Assembly: GCA_016714975.1 (NCBI GenBank)
Contig: JADKBR010000021.1
Span: forward strand, 1-64,000
Source: Candidatus Dechloromonas phosphorivorans
GTDB lineage: Bacteria > Pseudomonadota > Gammaproteobacteria > Burkholderiales > Rhodocyclaceae
Direction: 5' to 3'
Length of the DNA: 64,000 nucleotides
Shown here: positions 36,793 to 45,224 of the stretch, in pieces
Position numbering within the stretch: position 1 is the first letter of the stretch
How the letters are laid out: each line of letters starts with the position of its first letter
Position numbers and translations under genes: made by a program
The notes under the pieces: model-generated
The model's database searches: none
What the model was told of the DNA's origin: nothing
What the model saw: the letters and a program-made list of their open reading frames with translations, nothing else

Positions 36793-37533
36793 ATGCATAT
36801 CCTCCTGAGCAATGACGACGGCTATTTCGCGCCGGGTATTCTGGCGCTGGCGGATGCGCTCCGCGGACTGGGCGAAATCGTTGTTGTTGCTCCGGAGCAG
36901 AATCGGAGCGGGGCCAGCAATTCATTGACGCTGGACCGCCCCGTTTCTCTGAAACAGGCAGCAAACGGGTTTTATTTCGTTAATGGTACGCCGACGGATT
37001 GCGTCCATCTGGCGGTTACAGGAATGCTTGATTACATGCCGGACATTATTGTTTCGGGTATTAACCACGGCGCCAATATGGGCGATGACACCATTTATTC
37101 GGGAACGGTGGCGGCGGCGACCGAGGGATTCCTGTTGGGTATTCCCTCCATTGCAATTTCATTGACCAGTTTTGAAGGCAAGAATTTCAAGACCGCCGGA
37201 CGCGTTGCGCGTGAGCTTGTCGAGCGTTTTGTCAGTAATCCGATTTCTCAGCCGGTATTGCTGAATGTCAATGTTCCCGATGTTCCCTATGCTGACCTGT
37301 GCGGAACCGAAGTGACCCGTCTCGGCAGGCGCCATAAAGCCGAGCCAGTTGTCAGGATGCGCTCCCCGAGGAACGATACGGTTTACTGGGTGGGTGCCGC
37401 AGGCGCTGCGGCCGAAGCCGGGCCGGGAACGGACTTCAATGCGATCGAGCGCTGCTGCGTTTCTATCACCCCGTTGCAGGTCGATCTGACGCATACACTG
37501 CAGTTGCAGGCGATTGCGAACTGGATGCGATGA
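36793..37533 (+). CDS. surE: 5'/3'-nucleotidase SurE
   Basis: This 246-residue enzyme dephosphorylates nucleoside monophosphates using a divalent metal. The active-site opening ILLSNDDGYFAPGI is at residues 3-16 with the Asp-Asp metal ligands. Other conserved blocks are RSGASNSLTLDRP near 38 and SGINHGANMGDDTIYSGT near 87. It overlaps pcm by four bases. It is the first member of a surE-pcm-nlpD stationary-phase cluster. Confidence 0.95.
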   Translation: MHILLSNDDGYFAPGILALADALRGLGEIVVVAPEQNRSGASNSLTLDRPVSLKQAANGFYFVNGTPTDCVHLAVTGMLDYMPDIIVSGINHGANMGDDTIYSGTVAAATEGFLLGIPSIAISLTSFEGKNFKTAGRVARELVERFVSNPISQPVLLNVNVPDVPYADLCGTEVTRLGRRHKAEPVVRMRSPRNDTVYWVGAAGAAAEAGPGTDFNAIERCCVSITPLQVDLTHTLQLQAIANWMR

Positions 37534-38192
37534 GCGGTCTCGGCCTGCACGGAATCGGGATGACCTCGCAGCGTACGCGCGCGCGCATGATCGAGCGCCT
37601 GCGCGAAAAGGGTATCCGCAACGAAGCCGTACTCCGGGCGATGGCTGCGGTTCCCCGGCACATCTTCGTCGAGGAAGCGTTGGCATCGCGCGCCTATGAA
37701 GACACGGCCCTGCCGCTTGGCATGGGGCAGACAATTTCCCAGCCCTTCGTCGTCGCGAGGATGATCGAACTTCTGCTCGACGGTCGTGCGGCACTGGGCA
37801 AGACGCTTGAGGTCGGCGCCGGTTGCGGCTATCAGGCGGCGGTTCTGGCGCAGCTGACATCTGAGGTATACTCCGTCGAGCGGCTTGGGCCGCTGCTGGA
37901 AAAGGCCAAGGCCAACATGCGCCAGTTGAAGCAGTTCAACGTCCGGCTCAAGCATGCTGATGGCCAACTTGGACTGCCCGAGGCGGCGCCATTTGACAGC
38001 ATCATTGTCGCTGCGGCCGGATTCCATGTGCCGCCGGCGCTGCTCAGACAATTGACGGTTGGCGGGCGGCTGGTCCTTCCGGTGGGTGGTTCGGAGCAGT
38101 ATCTTTCGTTCATCGAACGGACGCCGCAGGGATTTGTCGAATCGCGGCTCGATCCGGTTCGCTTTGTCCCACTTCTCTCAGGAACGCAATGA
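37530..38192 (+). CDS. pcm: Protein-L-isoaspartate O-methyltransferase
   Basis: This 220-residue SAM-dependent enzyme starts repair of isoaspartyl damage in proteins. Blocks include GMTSQRTRARMIERLREKGI, VPRHIFVEEALASRAYED, LGMGQTISQPFVVARM near residue 66, and the SAM loop LEVGAGCGYQAAVLA near residue 92. Length and order match the enterobacterial type. The start overlaps surE and the end overlaps nlpD by four bases each. Confidence 0.95.
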   Translation: MSGLGLHGIGMTSQRTRARMIERLREKGIRNEAVLRAMAAVPRHIFVEEALASRAYEDTALPLGMGQTISQPFVVARMIELLLDGRAALGKTLEVGAGCGYQAAVLAQLTSEVYSVERLGPLLEKAKANMRQLKQFNVRLKHADGQLGLPEAAPFDSIIVAAAGFHVPPALLRQLTVGGRLVLPVGGSEQYLSFIERTPQGFVESRLDPVRFVPLLSGTQ

Positions 38193-39163
38193 TTCACGTA
38201 TTAACCTTGGCGCTTTCCGCCCTCGTGATCGCCGGTTGCATGTCACAACGGCCGGCGCCGGCTGTAGACCGCGGTGCCTCGTCCTCAGCCAGAGCGACAG
38301 CGCAGGCAACGGGTGGGCCTGGATACTACACTGTCAAGAAGGGCGATACGCTCTATCGCGTTGCCCTCGAGCATGGCCAGGACTACAGGGATGTCGTTGC
38401 CTGGAACAATATTGTCAACCCGAATTCAATCAAGGAAGGCCAGATCCTGCGCGTGGCGCCGCCGGTGGCGGCTGTAGCCACCGGCGGTGGTCCGGTAGTT
38501 GCCCAGCCGGTGGTCACCGCCCAGGTAGTCGAATCGCGGCCGCTGGATGAGCCTGGCAGACCCGCGAGTACACCGTCTGCAGTTTCCGCCGAGGGTTTGA
38601 AGCGTGAGCCGCGCGGCGGCAAGGAACCGTATTCGGATGAGGCCTACGCGCGTTTGAACAAGGGCGGTGATGTGTCTCCCAAACCGCAGGTTGCTGCGGT
38701 TGACCCCAAACCCGAGGTCAAACCCGAAGCACAACCGGAACCGAAACCCGAAGTCAAACCTGAAGCCAAGCCGGAAGCGGCTGCCACTGGCCCTGACGAT
38801 GTGGCATGGCTGTGGCCATCGTCGGGCAAGGTGATTTCGTCCTACAGTGAAGCGGGGAACAAGGGCGTTGATTTTTCCGGCAAATCCGGTGACCCGGTGC
38901 TGGCAGCGGCGGACGGCAAGGTCGTTTATGTGGGTACGGGTATCCGCGGCTTTGGCCAACTCCTGATCGTCAAGCACAACTCGACCTTCCTTTCCGCTTA
39001 TGCGCACAACCGCAAGATACTGGTTGCGGAAGGCCAACAGGTGACGCGTGGTCAGAGAATCGCCGAAATGGGGAACACCGACAGTGAAGCTGTGAAGCTT
39101 CATTTCGAGATTCGCAAACAGGGCAAGCCGGTCGATCCCATGCTTTTTCTGCCGAAGCGCTGA
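38189..39163 (+). CDS. nlpD: NlpD-like LysM/M23 lipoprotein, amidase activator
   Basis: This 324-residue lipoprotein has lipobox IAGCMSQ (Cys near residue 17), a LysM domain (YYTVKKGDTLYRVALEHGQ, about 46-88), a Lys/Glu/Pro-rich linker with repeated KPEVKPEA-type units (about 170-195), and a C-terminal M23 domain. The M23 metal site is degenerate: NKGVDFSG lacks the first His and KLHFEIR lacks the first residue of HxH. This matches NlpD's role of activating AmiC-type amidases at the septum rather than cutting peptidoglycan. No rpoS follows, although it does in many relatives. Confidence 0.9.
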   Translation: MIHVLTLALSALVIAGCMSQRPAPAVDRGASSSARATAQATGGPGYYTVKKGDTLYRVALEHGQDYRDVVAWNNIVNPNSIKEGQILRVAPPVAAVATGGGPVVAQPVVTAQVVESRPLDEPGRPASTPSAVSAEGLKREPRGGKEPYSDEAYARLNKGGDVSPKPQVAAVDPKPEVKPEAQPEPKPEVKPEAKPEAAATGPDDVAWLWPSSGKVISSYSEAGNKGVDFSGKSGDPVLAAADGKVVYVGTGIRGFGQLLIVKHNSTFLSAYAHNRKILVAEGQQVTRGQRIAEMGNTDSEAVKLHFEIRKQGKPVDPMLFLPKR

Positions 39164-39227
39164 GCGGCGAAGCGCCTGGACTTCCGGACGGCGAAGTGTT
39201 TGACTAACCCCGTAGCCGGCGAGCGCT

Positions 39228-40220
39228 CTATGGGGGCGGCATCCGTTCGCGAATTGCGGCTGCCAACTGAAACACCGACATCGCGTAGAAGCTGGAGCGG
39301 TTGTAGCGCGTGATCACGTAGAAATTGTTGTAGCCGAGCCAGTACTCGGTCGGCCGGCCGGGGGAGACGAGATCGACCAGCGTCACAGTGGCCTGTGGGT
39401 TGGCATCGGCGCTGATTCCCTGCTGCGCCAGATCGGCGACGAGCAGAGTCGGCTGGATGCCGGCATCGATCAGGCTGCGTTCCGGCTCGCCGCGCGTGCG
39501 GGCGGGAACGGCGATCGGCTGGCCGGCCTCCCAGCCGTGCTGCTCGAGAAAACGTCCAACGCTGCCGATGGCGTCGTCGATGCTCCCGGAGAGGTCGATT
39601 TTCTGGTCGCCGTCGAAGTCGACCGCATACCGCCGCTGGCTTCCCGGCATGAACTGCGGAATACCGATGGCGCCGGCGAAGGAACCGCGTACGTTGACGG
39701 CGTCCATGCCGTTTTCGCGCGCCAGCAGCAGGAACTGTTCAAGTTCGGTGCGGAAGAAGTCGGCGCGGCGCGGGTAGTGGAAGGCCAGCGTGGCCAGTGC
39801 CTCGAGCACCCGGAAACTGCCGGTGTTGGCCCCGTATTCCGTTTCGACGCCGATGATGGCGACGATGATCTCGGGCGGCACGCCATAGAGCGCGCTCGCC
39901 CGGGCCAAACTCAGGCGGTTTTCCTGCCAGAAGCGGACGCCGCCATTGATGCGGCGCTCGGTCAGGAAACGTAGCCGGTAGCGTTCCCAGGAACGCTGGA
40001 GCGGTGACGCCGGCGGCCTGATCAACTGCAGCACCTTTTCGTTAGGCCGGATCTGGGCGAACTGCAGCAGCAGTTCGTCGGCCTTGAAGCCGTGGCGCTG
40101 TTCGAGGTCGCGCGCAAATTCGATGACCGCCGGGTCGCTGGCGAAACTGGTCGCCGCCATCGCGGCGTTGCCAAGGCAGGCGCAGGCGGCAAGCAGCAGG
40201 GCGCCGAGAGTGTGTTTCAA
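39228..40220 (-). CDS. mltB: Lytic murein transglycosylase B
   Basis: This 330-residue periplasmic transglycosylase cleaves the MurNAc-GlcNAc bond of peptidoglycan. The signal peptide (LGALLLAACACLGNAAMA) begins at the TTG at 40220, which is preceded by GGAGAACGAC; the longer frame to 40628 is not used by the family. The catalytic Glu lies in IIGVETEYGANTG near residue 126. Further family blocks are FRVLEALATLAFHYPRRADF, FAGAIGIPQFMPGSQRRYA and ITRYNRSSFYAMSVFQLA. It converges with nlpD. It has no lipobox, so it is probably soluble. Confidence 0.9.
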   Translation of the reverse strand: MKHTLGALLLAACACLGNAAMAATSFASDPAVIEFARDLEQRHGFKADELLLQFAQIRPNEKVLQLIRPPASPLQRSWERYRLRFLTERRINGGVRFWQENRLSLARASALYGVPPEIIVAIIGVETEYGANTGSFRVLEALATLAFHYPRRADFFRTELEQFLLLARENGMDAVNVRGSFAGAIGIPQFMPGSQRRYAVDFDGDQKIDLSGSIDDAIGSVGRFLEQHGWEAGQPIAVPARTRGEPERSLIDAGIQPTLLVADLAQQGISADANPQATVTLVDLVSPGRPTEYWLGYNNFYVITRYNRSSFYAMSVFQLAAAIRERMPPP

Positions 40221-40231
40221 GTCGTTCTCCG

Positions 40232-42172
40232 TCAGGGCAGGCGCGCCAGGGCTCCGCGCAGTGTGGTCAGGTCGTCGGGAATTCCGCTGTAGCGCGCCCG
40301 CAGGTAAGCGTACACAACCTCCCTGAACGCCGGCGCGAGTGCCGGTTGCTCGCTTTCGACGCGCTGGAGGAGGATCAGCGGTGTTTCCCAAGGTGCGCAG
40401 TTTACTTTGCTTCGCGCCAGTCGGCGCAAGGCTTTTTGCCAAAGCCGGGCGGCGGGGTCGAGACCCGGCCGCTGATGGAGGGCCCACGCGGTGGTCGCCA
40501 GCAGCAGGATGCCGCAGATGATCGCCAGCGCCGCGGCCAGCTTGTGCCAGTCGGCATCGGGCATGCCGAGGCGTGCCAGAAGTTCGCGCTGGCGCTGCGG
40601 GTTGTAGGCGAGGATGTACTGATTCCACGCATTGTTGACCGCCTCCCAGCGGAAGACCAGGGTGCGCAGCCAGTTGCTGCGCAACTGGATCAGCGCCGGC
40701 AGGGGTTCGCCGGCGGGCATGGCGGCGGCGATGCCGCCCTCGACGCGGGCCGGAGAAACCGCGGCGGTCGGATCGACGCGCGTCCAGCCGCGTCCAGCGA
40801 GCCAGACCTCGGCCCAGGCGTGGGCATCGGACTGGCGAACGACGACGAAGCCGTCGACCGGATTCGCCTCGCCACCCTGATAGCCGGTGACGACACGGGC
40901 GGGCACGCCGGCGGCGCGCATCAGGAAGACGAAGGTCGAGGCATAGTGCTCACAGAATCCCCGTCGGGTCACGAAGAGGAAGTCATCGACCGGCTGTTCG
41001 CCGAGAAGCGGCGGTTGCAGCGTGTAGAAAAAGTTTTCGTCGGAAAAAAGGGTCATTGCCTTGCGTGCCAGGCGGGCGGGATCCGGGTCAGCCGCTTTCC
41101 ACGACTCGGCTAGGGCGCGGGCGCGCGGATTGCCGGCGGGCGGCAGCGTCAGGTTGCGCCGCAGCGCGATGGCTTCCTCATCGGCGTTGAAGCGGTAGTA
41201 CAGCGTTGCCGTCAGGGCAAAACGCTGGCGCTGGCTCAGCGGTTCGCGGCTGGTTGCGGTCAACGTGCTGGAAAGGGCAAATTCCGGCCCCAGGGCGCCG
41301 GGCGCGTCGAGTGCCAGCAGCCAGCGTTGCTGTTGGGGTTCTAGGGTGGTCTCGTAGGCGATGGGCGGCGACTGCGGCTCAATCTGCGGCGGGCGACTGC
41401 GGCCGATCTGCGGCTTCCAGGTGAGGCCGTCGAAGCTTTCGAGAACGGGTCCGCGCCAGTAGAGTCTGTCGCGCGGTGGCGGCGGTTCGGCGAAACGCAC
41501 GCGGAAGGCAATCTCGCTGCTCTGCGCGAGGTTGGCGATAGTGCCCGGGCTCATCTGGTCGGACAGTCCGGTACGGCCGCTGTGGGCGTCCTGCGGCAGG
41601 CCCCAGAGCGGCCCGGCAACCCTGGGAAACAGGAGGTAGAGGACAAGCATGAAGGGGATCGCCTGCAGCGTCAGCAGACCCGCATAGCGCAGCGTGGCGC
41701 CGGTGCTGCACGACCGGCCGCCATGCAGGCGGATCAGCGTCGCCGTGAGCAGCGTCATTGCCGTCAGCAGCCAAATCCCGGTGGGAATGCTCTGCGAGTA
41801 AAAGTAATGGGTCAGCAGCAGGAAGTAGCCCAGCGTGACGACCACCGTCGCGTCGCGCCGGCTGCGCAGTTCGAGCAGTTTCAGGGCCATGAAGACGACC
41901 AGCATGGCAACGCCGGCATCGCGCCCGAACAAGGTGCGGAACTCGAACAGGACGCCGCCGCAGGCCGCGGCGACCGCCAACCCGAGCACCCAGCGTCCGG
42001 GCAGGCGTTCGTTGCGCCACCACAGCCAGCCGCCCCAAGTGAAGAGGCCGGCAGTCAGCGCGCTCAGCCAGAACGGCTGATGCTCGGCGTGGGGCAGAGT
42101 GGTGGCCAGCGCCGCGGCAAAAAGCCAGGGCGCGGCGCCGCGATCGAGGGCTTCGGCCGGACGAGTCATCAT
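40232..42172 (-). CDS. TgpA-like membrane transglutaminase-fold protein (DUF3488)
   Basis: This is a 646-residue protein. The N-terminal 170 residues hold about six transmembrane helices. A periplasmic transglutaminase-like domain follows with the triad Cys in GFCEHYAST (about 405), His in QSDAHAWAEVW (about 449) and Asp in RVDPTAAVSP (about 468), then a C-terminal membrane segment near 560. Relatives such as TgpA are essential in Pseudomonas. The ATGATGA at 42166-42172 overlaps the DUF58 stop. It forms an operon with DUF58 and MoxR genes, a recurrent trio. Confidence 0.88.
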   Translation of the reverse strand: MMTRPAEALDRGAAPWLFAAALATTLPHAEHQPFWLSALTAGLFTWGGWLWWRNERLPGRWVLGLAVAAACGGVLFEFRTLFGRDAGVAMLVVFMALKLLELRSRRDATVVVTLGYFLLLTHYFYSQSIPTGIWLLTAMTLLTATLIRLHGGRSCSTGATLRYAGLLTLQAIPFMLVLYLLFPRVAGPLWGLPQDAHSGRTGLSDQMSPGTIANLAQSSEIAFRVRFAEPPPPRDRLYWRGPVLESFDGLTWKPQIGRSRPPQIEPQSPPIAYETTLEPQQQRWLLALDAPGALGPEFALSSTLTATSREPLSQRQRFALTATLYYRFNADEEAIALRRNLTLPPAGNPRARALAESWKAADPDPARLARKAMTLFSDENFFYTLQPPLLGEQPVDDFLFVTRRGFCEHYASTFVFLMRAAGVPARVVTGYQGGEANPVDGFVVVRQSDAHAWAEVWLAGRGWTRVDPTAAVSPARVEGGIAAAMPAGEPLPALIQLRSNWLRTLVFRWEAVNNAWNQYILAYNPQRQRELLARLGMPDADWHKLAAALAIICGILLLATTAWALHQRPGLDPAARLWQKALRRLARSKVNCAPWETPLILLQRVESEQPALAPAFREVVYAYLRARYSGIPDDLTTLRGALARLP

Positions 42173-43125
42173 GAGGGAAAGATCGCCAGTGCTTCCAGGC
42201 AGCGATGGCGGTGCAGGTCGCCGCTGTCCGGCGCGATTTCCTGCCCCGGCAAACGTAGACCGTAACAGGCGTCCTCCGCTGCCGCCGCGATTACCCAGCC
42301 GGCAAGGGTGGCAATGCGCGCCTCGGGCGCGGCCGCCTCCGGCGTCAGCGACCAGTCGAGTTGCAGTTCGGTCTGCGCGCCGCCGGCGAACTGCTTGACC
42401 AGCAACGGACGCTGTCCGCCATCGCGGGCGCTTGCTTTCCAGGCTACGTGACGCGGCGAGTCGGCCGGTTGGCGCTCGCGGAAACCGGAAAAGTCCTCCT
42501 GCCCGCCGTCGCCGTGGTGATCGCCGCTCTGTGTTGCTGGCTGCTGTGGCGGCAATGGCGTGGCCAGCGGTTGCGGGTACACAAGGCAACGCATCGCCGG
42601 TTGCAGATAGCTCCAGGCGACGAACAGTCCGAGCGGGTAGGTCGTGGCCAGACGGGTGCGCGGCAGATCCAGCCAGCCGCGGCGCAGCGACGCAACCGGC
42701 ACGGCGACTTCGCTCAGGCCGTGGGCGGCGACGGCAGTGGCGACGCTGCGGGATTCGTCGCCGGCGCGCAGTTCGAGAGCCAGTCGCGACGAATTCCGGT
42801 CGCTCGCCAGGTGGAGCGGAAAGTAGGCGACCTCGCCGGCAAACACCGGCTCGCAGCGCCCGGGCGTGATGACCAGTCCGTGCAGGTTGCGGAAAGCGTG
42901 CACCATGCCGGTGAGAGCGAGGCCGACGAGAAGAAAGACGAGGGCGTGGCCCAGCGCCAGGTTGTAATTGATGGCGCCGGTGAGCATCGCCAGCAAGGCT
43001 GCGGCGAAGAGCAGACCGGCGCGGGTCGGCAGGATGAAGATGCGGCGTTGCGCAAGACGCAGCGGCGCGGTCCCGTCGCTCTGCCAGCGAAAGAGCCGGC
43101 GCTTGAGGTCGGCGACGATGCCCAC
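42169..43125 (-). CDS. DUF58 domain-containing protein
   Basis: This 318-residue protein has two hydrophobic segments near residues 33-75 (ILPTRAGLLFAAALLAMLTG, LVFLLVGLALTGMV) followed by a periplasmic or cytoplasmic beta-rich domain. The DUF58 signature region is GGQEDFSGFRERQPADSPRH near residue 210. Partners encoded with it are a MoxR ATPase and the transglutaminase-like protein. The trio is thought to act in envelope or protein maturation. The stop overlaps the next gene and it starts five bases after the MoxR gene stop. Confidence 0.85.
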   Translation of the reverse strand: MGIVADLKRRLFRWQSDGTAPLRLAQRRIFILPTRAGLLFAAALLAMLTGAINYNLALGHALVFLLVGLALTGMVHAFRNLHGLVITPGRCEPVFAGEVAYFPLHLASDRNSSRLALELRAGDESRSVATAVAAHGLSEVAVPVASLRRGWLDLPRTRLATTYPLGLFVAWSYLQPAMRCLVYPQPLATPLPPQQPATQSGDHHGDGGQEDFSGFRERQPADSPRHVAWKASARDGGQRPLLVKQFAGGAQTELQLDWSLTPEAAAPEARIATLAGWVIAAAAEDACYGLRLPGQEIAPDSGDLHRHRCLEALAIFPS

Positions 43126-43129
43126 AGCC

Positions 43130-44077
43130 TCAGGGAATCGGCACCGAGCGGATCAACGCCGAAATGTCCCCGGCCTTGGCCATCCCGGTTCCCTGCGTCG
43201 AACGCAGACGATGGCGTGCAACAGCGGAGAGCACTTCTTGAACATCATCGGGCAATACCATGTTGCGGCCGGCGAGCCAGGCCCAGGCGCGGGCTGCGGC
43301 GAGCAGGGCGAGTCCGGCCCGCGGCGAAAGGCCGTGCTGAAAGGCTTGATCATGGCGGGTGGCCTCGACCAACGCCTGCACGTAGTCAATCAGCGGTTCG
43401 GCGGCATGTACCGCCGCCACCTCGCGCTGCAGCGCAGGCAGATCCTGCGCCTCGATCGCTGGCGCCAGTTGATCGGCCAGCGCGCGCTGGCCGCCGGCCG
43501 TCAGCAGGGCGCGTTCGGCATTGCGGTCCGGGTAGCCGAGTTCGATGCGCATCAGGAAGCGGTCCAGTTGCGACTCGGGCAATGGAAAGGTGCCGATCTG
43601 GTGCGACGGGTTCTGGGTCGCGATGACGAAGAACGGCTCGGGCAGCGACCGGGTTTCGCCTTCGACCGTGACCTGACGTTCTTCCATGGCCTCGAGCAGG
43701 GCGCTCTGCGCCTTCGGGGTCGCGCGGTTTATTTCGTCGGCGAGGACCAGTTGGGAGAAGACCGGACCGGGCAGGAAGCGGAATTCTCCGCGCTGGCGTT
43801 CGTAGATCGAAACCCCGGTAATGTCTGCCGGGAGCAGGTCGCTGGTGAACTGGATGCGCGAGAACCCGAGCCCGAGCAGTCGCGCCAGCGCATGGGCCAG
43901 CGTCGTCTTGCCGACACCGGGCAGATCCTCGATCAGCAGGTGGCCACCCGCGAGCAGGCAGGCGACGGCCTGACGGATCTCGCGATCTTTGCCAAGGATG
44001 ACACGACCGGCTGCGGTGAGAACCTGGTCGAGCGGGCGCGGCTTGGTGGCGAGGGTCTGGAGGGTGGCAGCGAACAT
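43130..44077 (-). CDS. MoxR-family AAA+ ATPase
   Basis: This 315-residue AAA+ protein has Walker A LLIEDLPGVGKTTLAHALA near residue 45, Walker B LVLADEINRATPKAQSALLE near 105 and sensor-1-like FFVIATQNPSHQIGTFPLPE near 147. MoxR ATPases act as chaperones that assemble or activate partner proteins, usually encoded by the adjacent DUF58 gene. I chose ATG 44077 (MFAATLQTLA); in-frame starts at 44110 and 44155 also exist. The latter would overlap the divergent deacetylase-like gene region. Confidence 0.88.
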   Translation of the reverse strand: MFAATLQTLATKPRPLDQVLTAAGRVILGKDREIRQAVACLLAGGHLLIEDLPGVGKTTLAHALARLLGLGFSRIQFTSDLLPADITGVSIYERQRGEFRFLPGPVFSQLVLADEINRATPKAQSALLEAMEERQVTVEGETRSLPEPFFVIATQNPSHQIGTFPLPESQLDRFLMRIELGYPDRNAERALLTAGGQRALADQLAPAIEAQDLPALQREVAAVHAAEPLIDYVQALVEATRHDQAFQHGLSPRAGLALLAAARAWAWLAGRNMVLPDDVQEVLSAVARHRLRSTQGTGMAKAGDISALIRSVPIP

Positions 44078-44199
44078 CGGGTATTTCCGGAAAATGGTGG
44101 TGCGGTCCATTCTAATGCTTGAAGCGGCGCGCTGATTGGGTCGATAATCGGACATCGCCGTGCTCCTTCCTGGTGCGCCGATCCGCCGAGAAAGAACGA

Positions 44200-45126
44200 G
44201 TGACGACCACTGCCTTTATCACCCATCGCGATTGCCTGTTGCACGACATGGGCACGCATCACCCGGAGTGTCCGCAACGTCTTACGGCCATCAGCGATCA
44301 CCTGATCGCTCAGGGGATTGACGCTTATTTCAACTATCACGACGCACCGCTCGCCACCTTCGAACAACTGCTGCGCGTGCACCCGGCTTCTCATCTGGAG
44401 CGCATCAAGCGCGCCTCGCCGACCCATGGCGTGGTCCACCTCGACCCGGACACCGCCATGAACCCCCACACCTGGCAGGCTGCGCTGCGGGCTGCGGGCG
44501 CTGGCTGTCAAGCGGTAGACCTGGTCATGAGCGCCGAATGCGAAAACGCTTTCTGCGCTGTCCGACCACCCGGCCACCATGCCGAGCGCACCAATCCGAT
44601 GGGCTTCTGCTTCTTCAACAACGTTGCCGTCGCTGCCCGCCATGCACTTGCAGCACATGGCCTCGAACGCGTCGCGATTATTGATTTCGATGTCCATCAT
44701 GGCAACGGCACGGAGGACTGTTTCGCTGGTGACAATCGCGTACTGATGTGCAGTATCTTCCAGCACCCCTTCTATCCTTACAGCGGCACCGACAAGCCGG
44801 CAGCCAACATGTGCAATGTACCGCTGGCGGCGGGTAGCGGCGGCGCGGAGTTCCGCGATGCAGTCATGCAGATCTGGATGCCGCGCCTGCGAGAATTCAA
44901 ACCGCAGATGATCTTCATCTCGGCCGGATTCGACGGGCACTACGAAGATGACATGGGTGGCCTCGCCCTGCTCGAGCGGGATTACGCCTGGTGCACCGAG
45001 AAATTGAAGAAGCTGGCGGCGGAATTCTCCGACGGGCGCATCGTTTCCATGCTCGAGGGAGGTTACGTGATGACCTCGCTGGCCCGCAGCGTCGGCGCCC
45101 ACCTGCGCGTGTTGGCTGATCTCTAG
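44200..45126 (+). CDS. Histone deacetylase-like (class II type) amidohydrolase
   Basis: This 308-residue zinc enzyme has the family blocks AVRPPGHHAERTNPMGFC near residue 121 (active-site His pair), IIDFDVHHGNGTEDCF near 161 (zinc ligands Asp and His) and FISAGFDGHYEDDMGG near 245 (second Asp ligand). Bacterial members include acetylpolyamine amidohydrolase and acetoin-utilisation-like proteins; the substrate here is unknown. I chose GTG 44200, preceded by GAGAAAGAAC, because homologs begin close to TAFITHRDCLLHDMG. A longer frame starts at 44119. Confidence 0.88.
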   Translation: MTTTAFITHRDCLLHDMGTHHPECPQRLTAISDHLIAQGIDAYFNYHDAPLATFEQLLRVHPASHLERIKRASPTHGVVHLDPDTAMNPHTWQAALRAAGAGCQAVDLVMSAECENAFCAVRPPGHHAERTNPMGFCFFNNVAVAARHALAAHGLERVAIIDFDVHHGNGTEDCFAGDNRVLMCSIFQHPFYPYSGTDKPAANMCNVPLAAGSGGAEFRDAVMQIWMPRLREFKPQMIFISAGFDGHYEDDMGGLALLERDYAWCTEKLKKLAAEFSDGRIVSMLEGGYVMTSLARSVGAHLRVLADL

Positions 45127-45161
45127 TCCGTGGTACCTGGCGCCGAATTTCTACGGAAACG

Positions 45162-45197
45162 GGGCGCGGTAGGGTAAAATCGCGCCCTCTCTTTTCT
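45162..45197 (+). terminator. GC hairpin with pyrimidine tail between the deacetylase-like gene and lysC
   Basis: GGGCGCG (45162-45168) pairs with CGCGCCC (45181-45187), with a 12-base loop. A TCTCTTTTCT tail follows. It could terminate the upstream gene. The loop contains TAAAAT (45175-45180), a plausible -10 element for lysC, so the site may serve both roles. Confidence 0.45.
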
Positions 45198-45224
45198 GTG
45201 TCTGGCGTTTAGCCGGATGAATCC

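Noticed and set aside
42361..44122. Long plus-strand frames across the DUF58 and MoxR genes
   Set aside because: They are opposite to well-supported genes and Arg/Gly/Gln-rich, as expected from antisense GC-rich codons.
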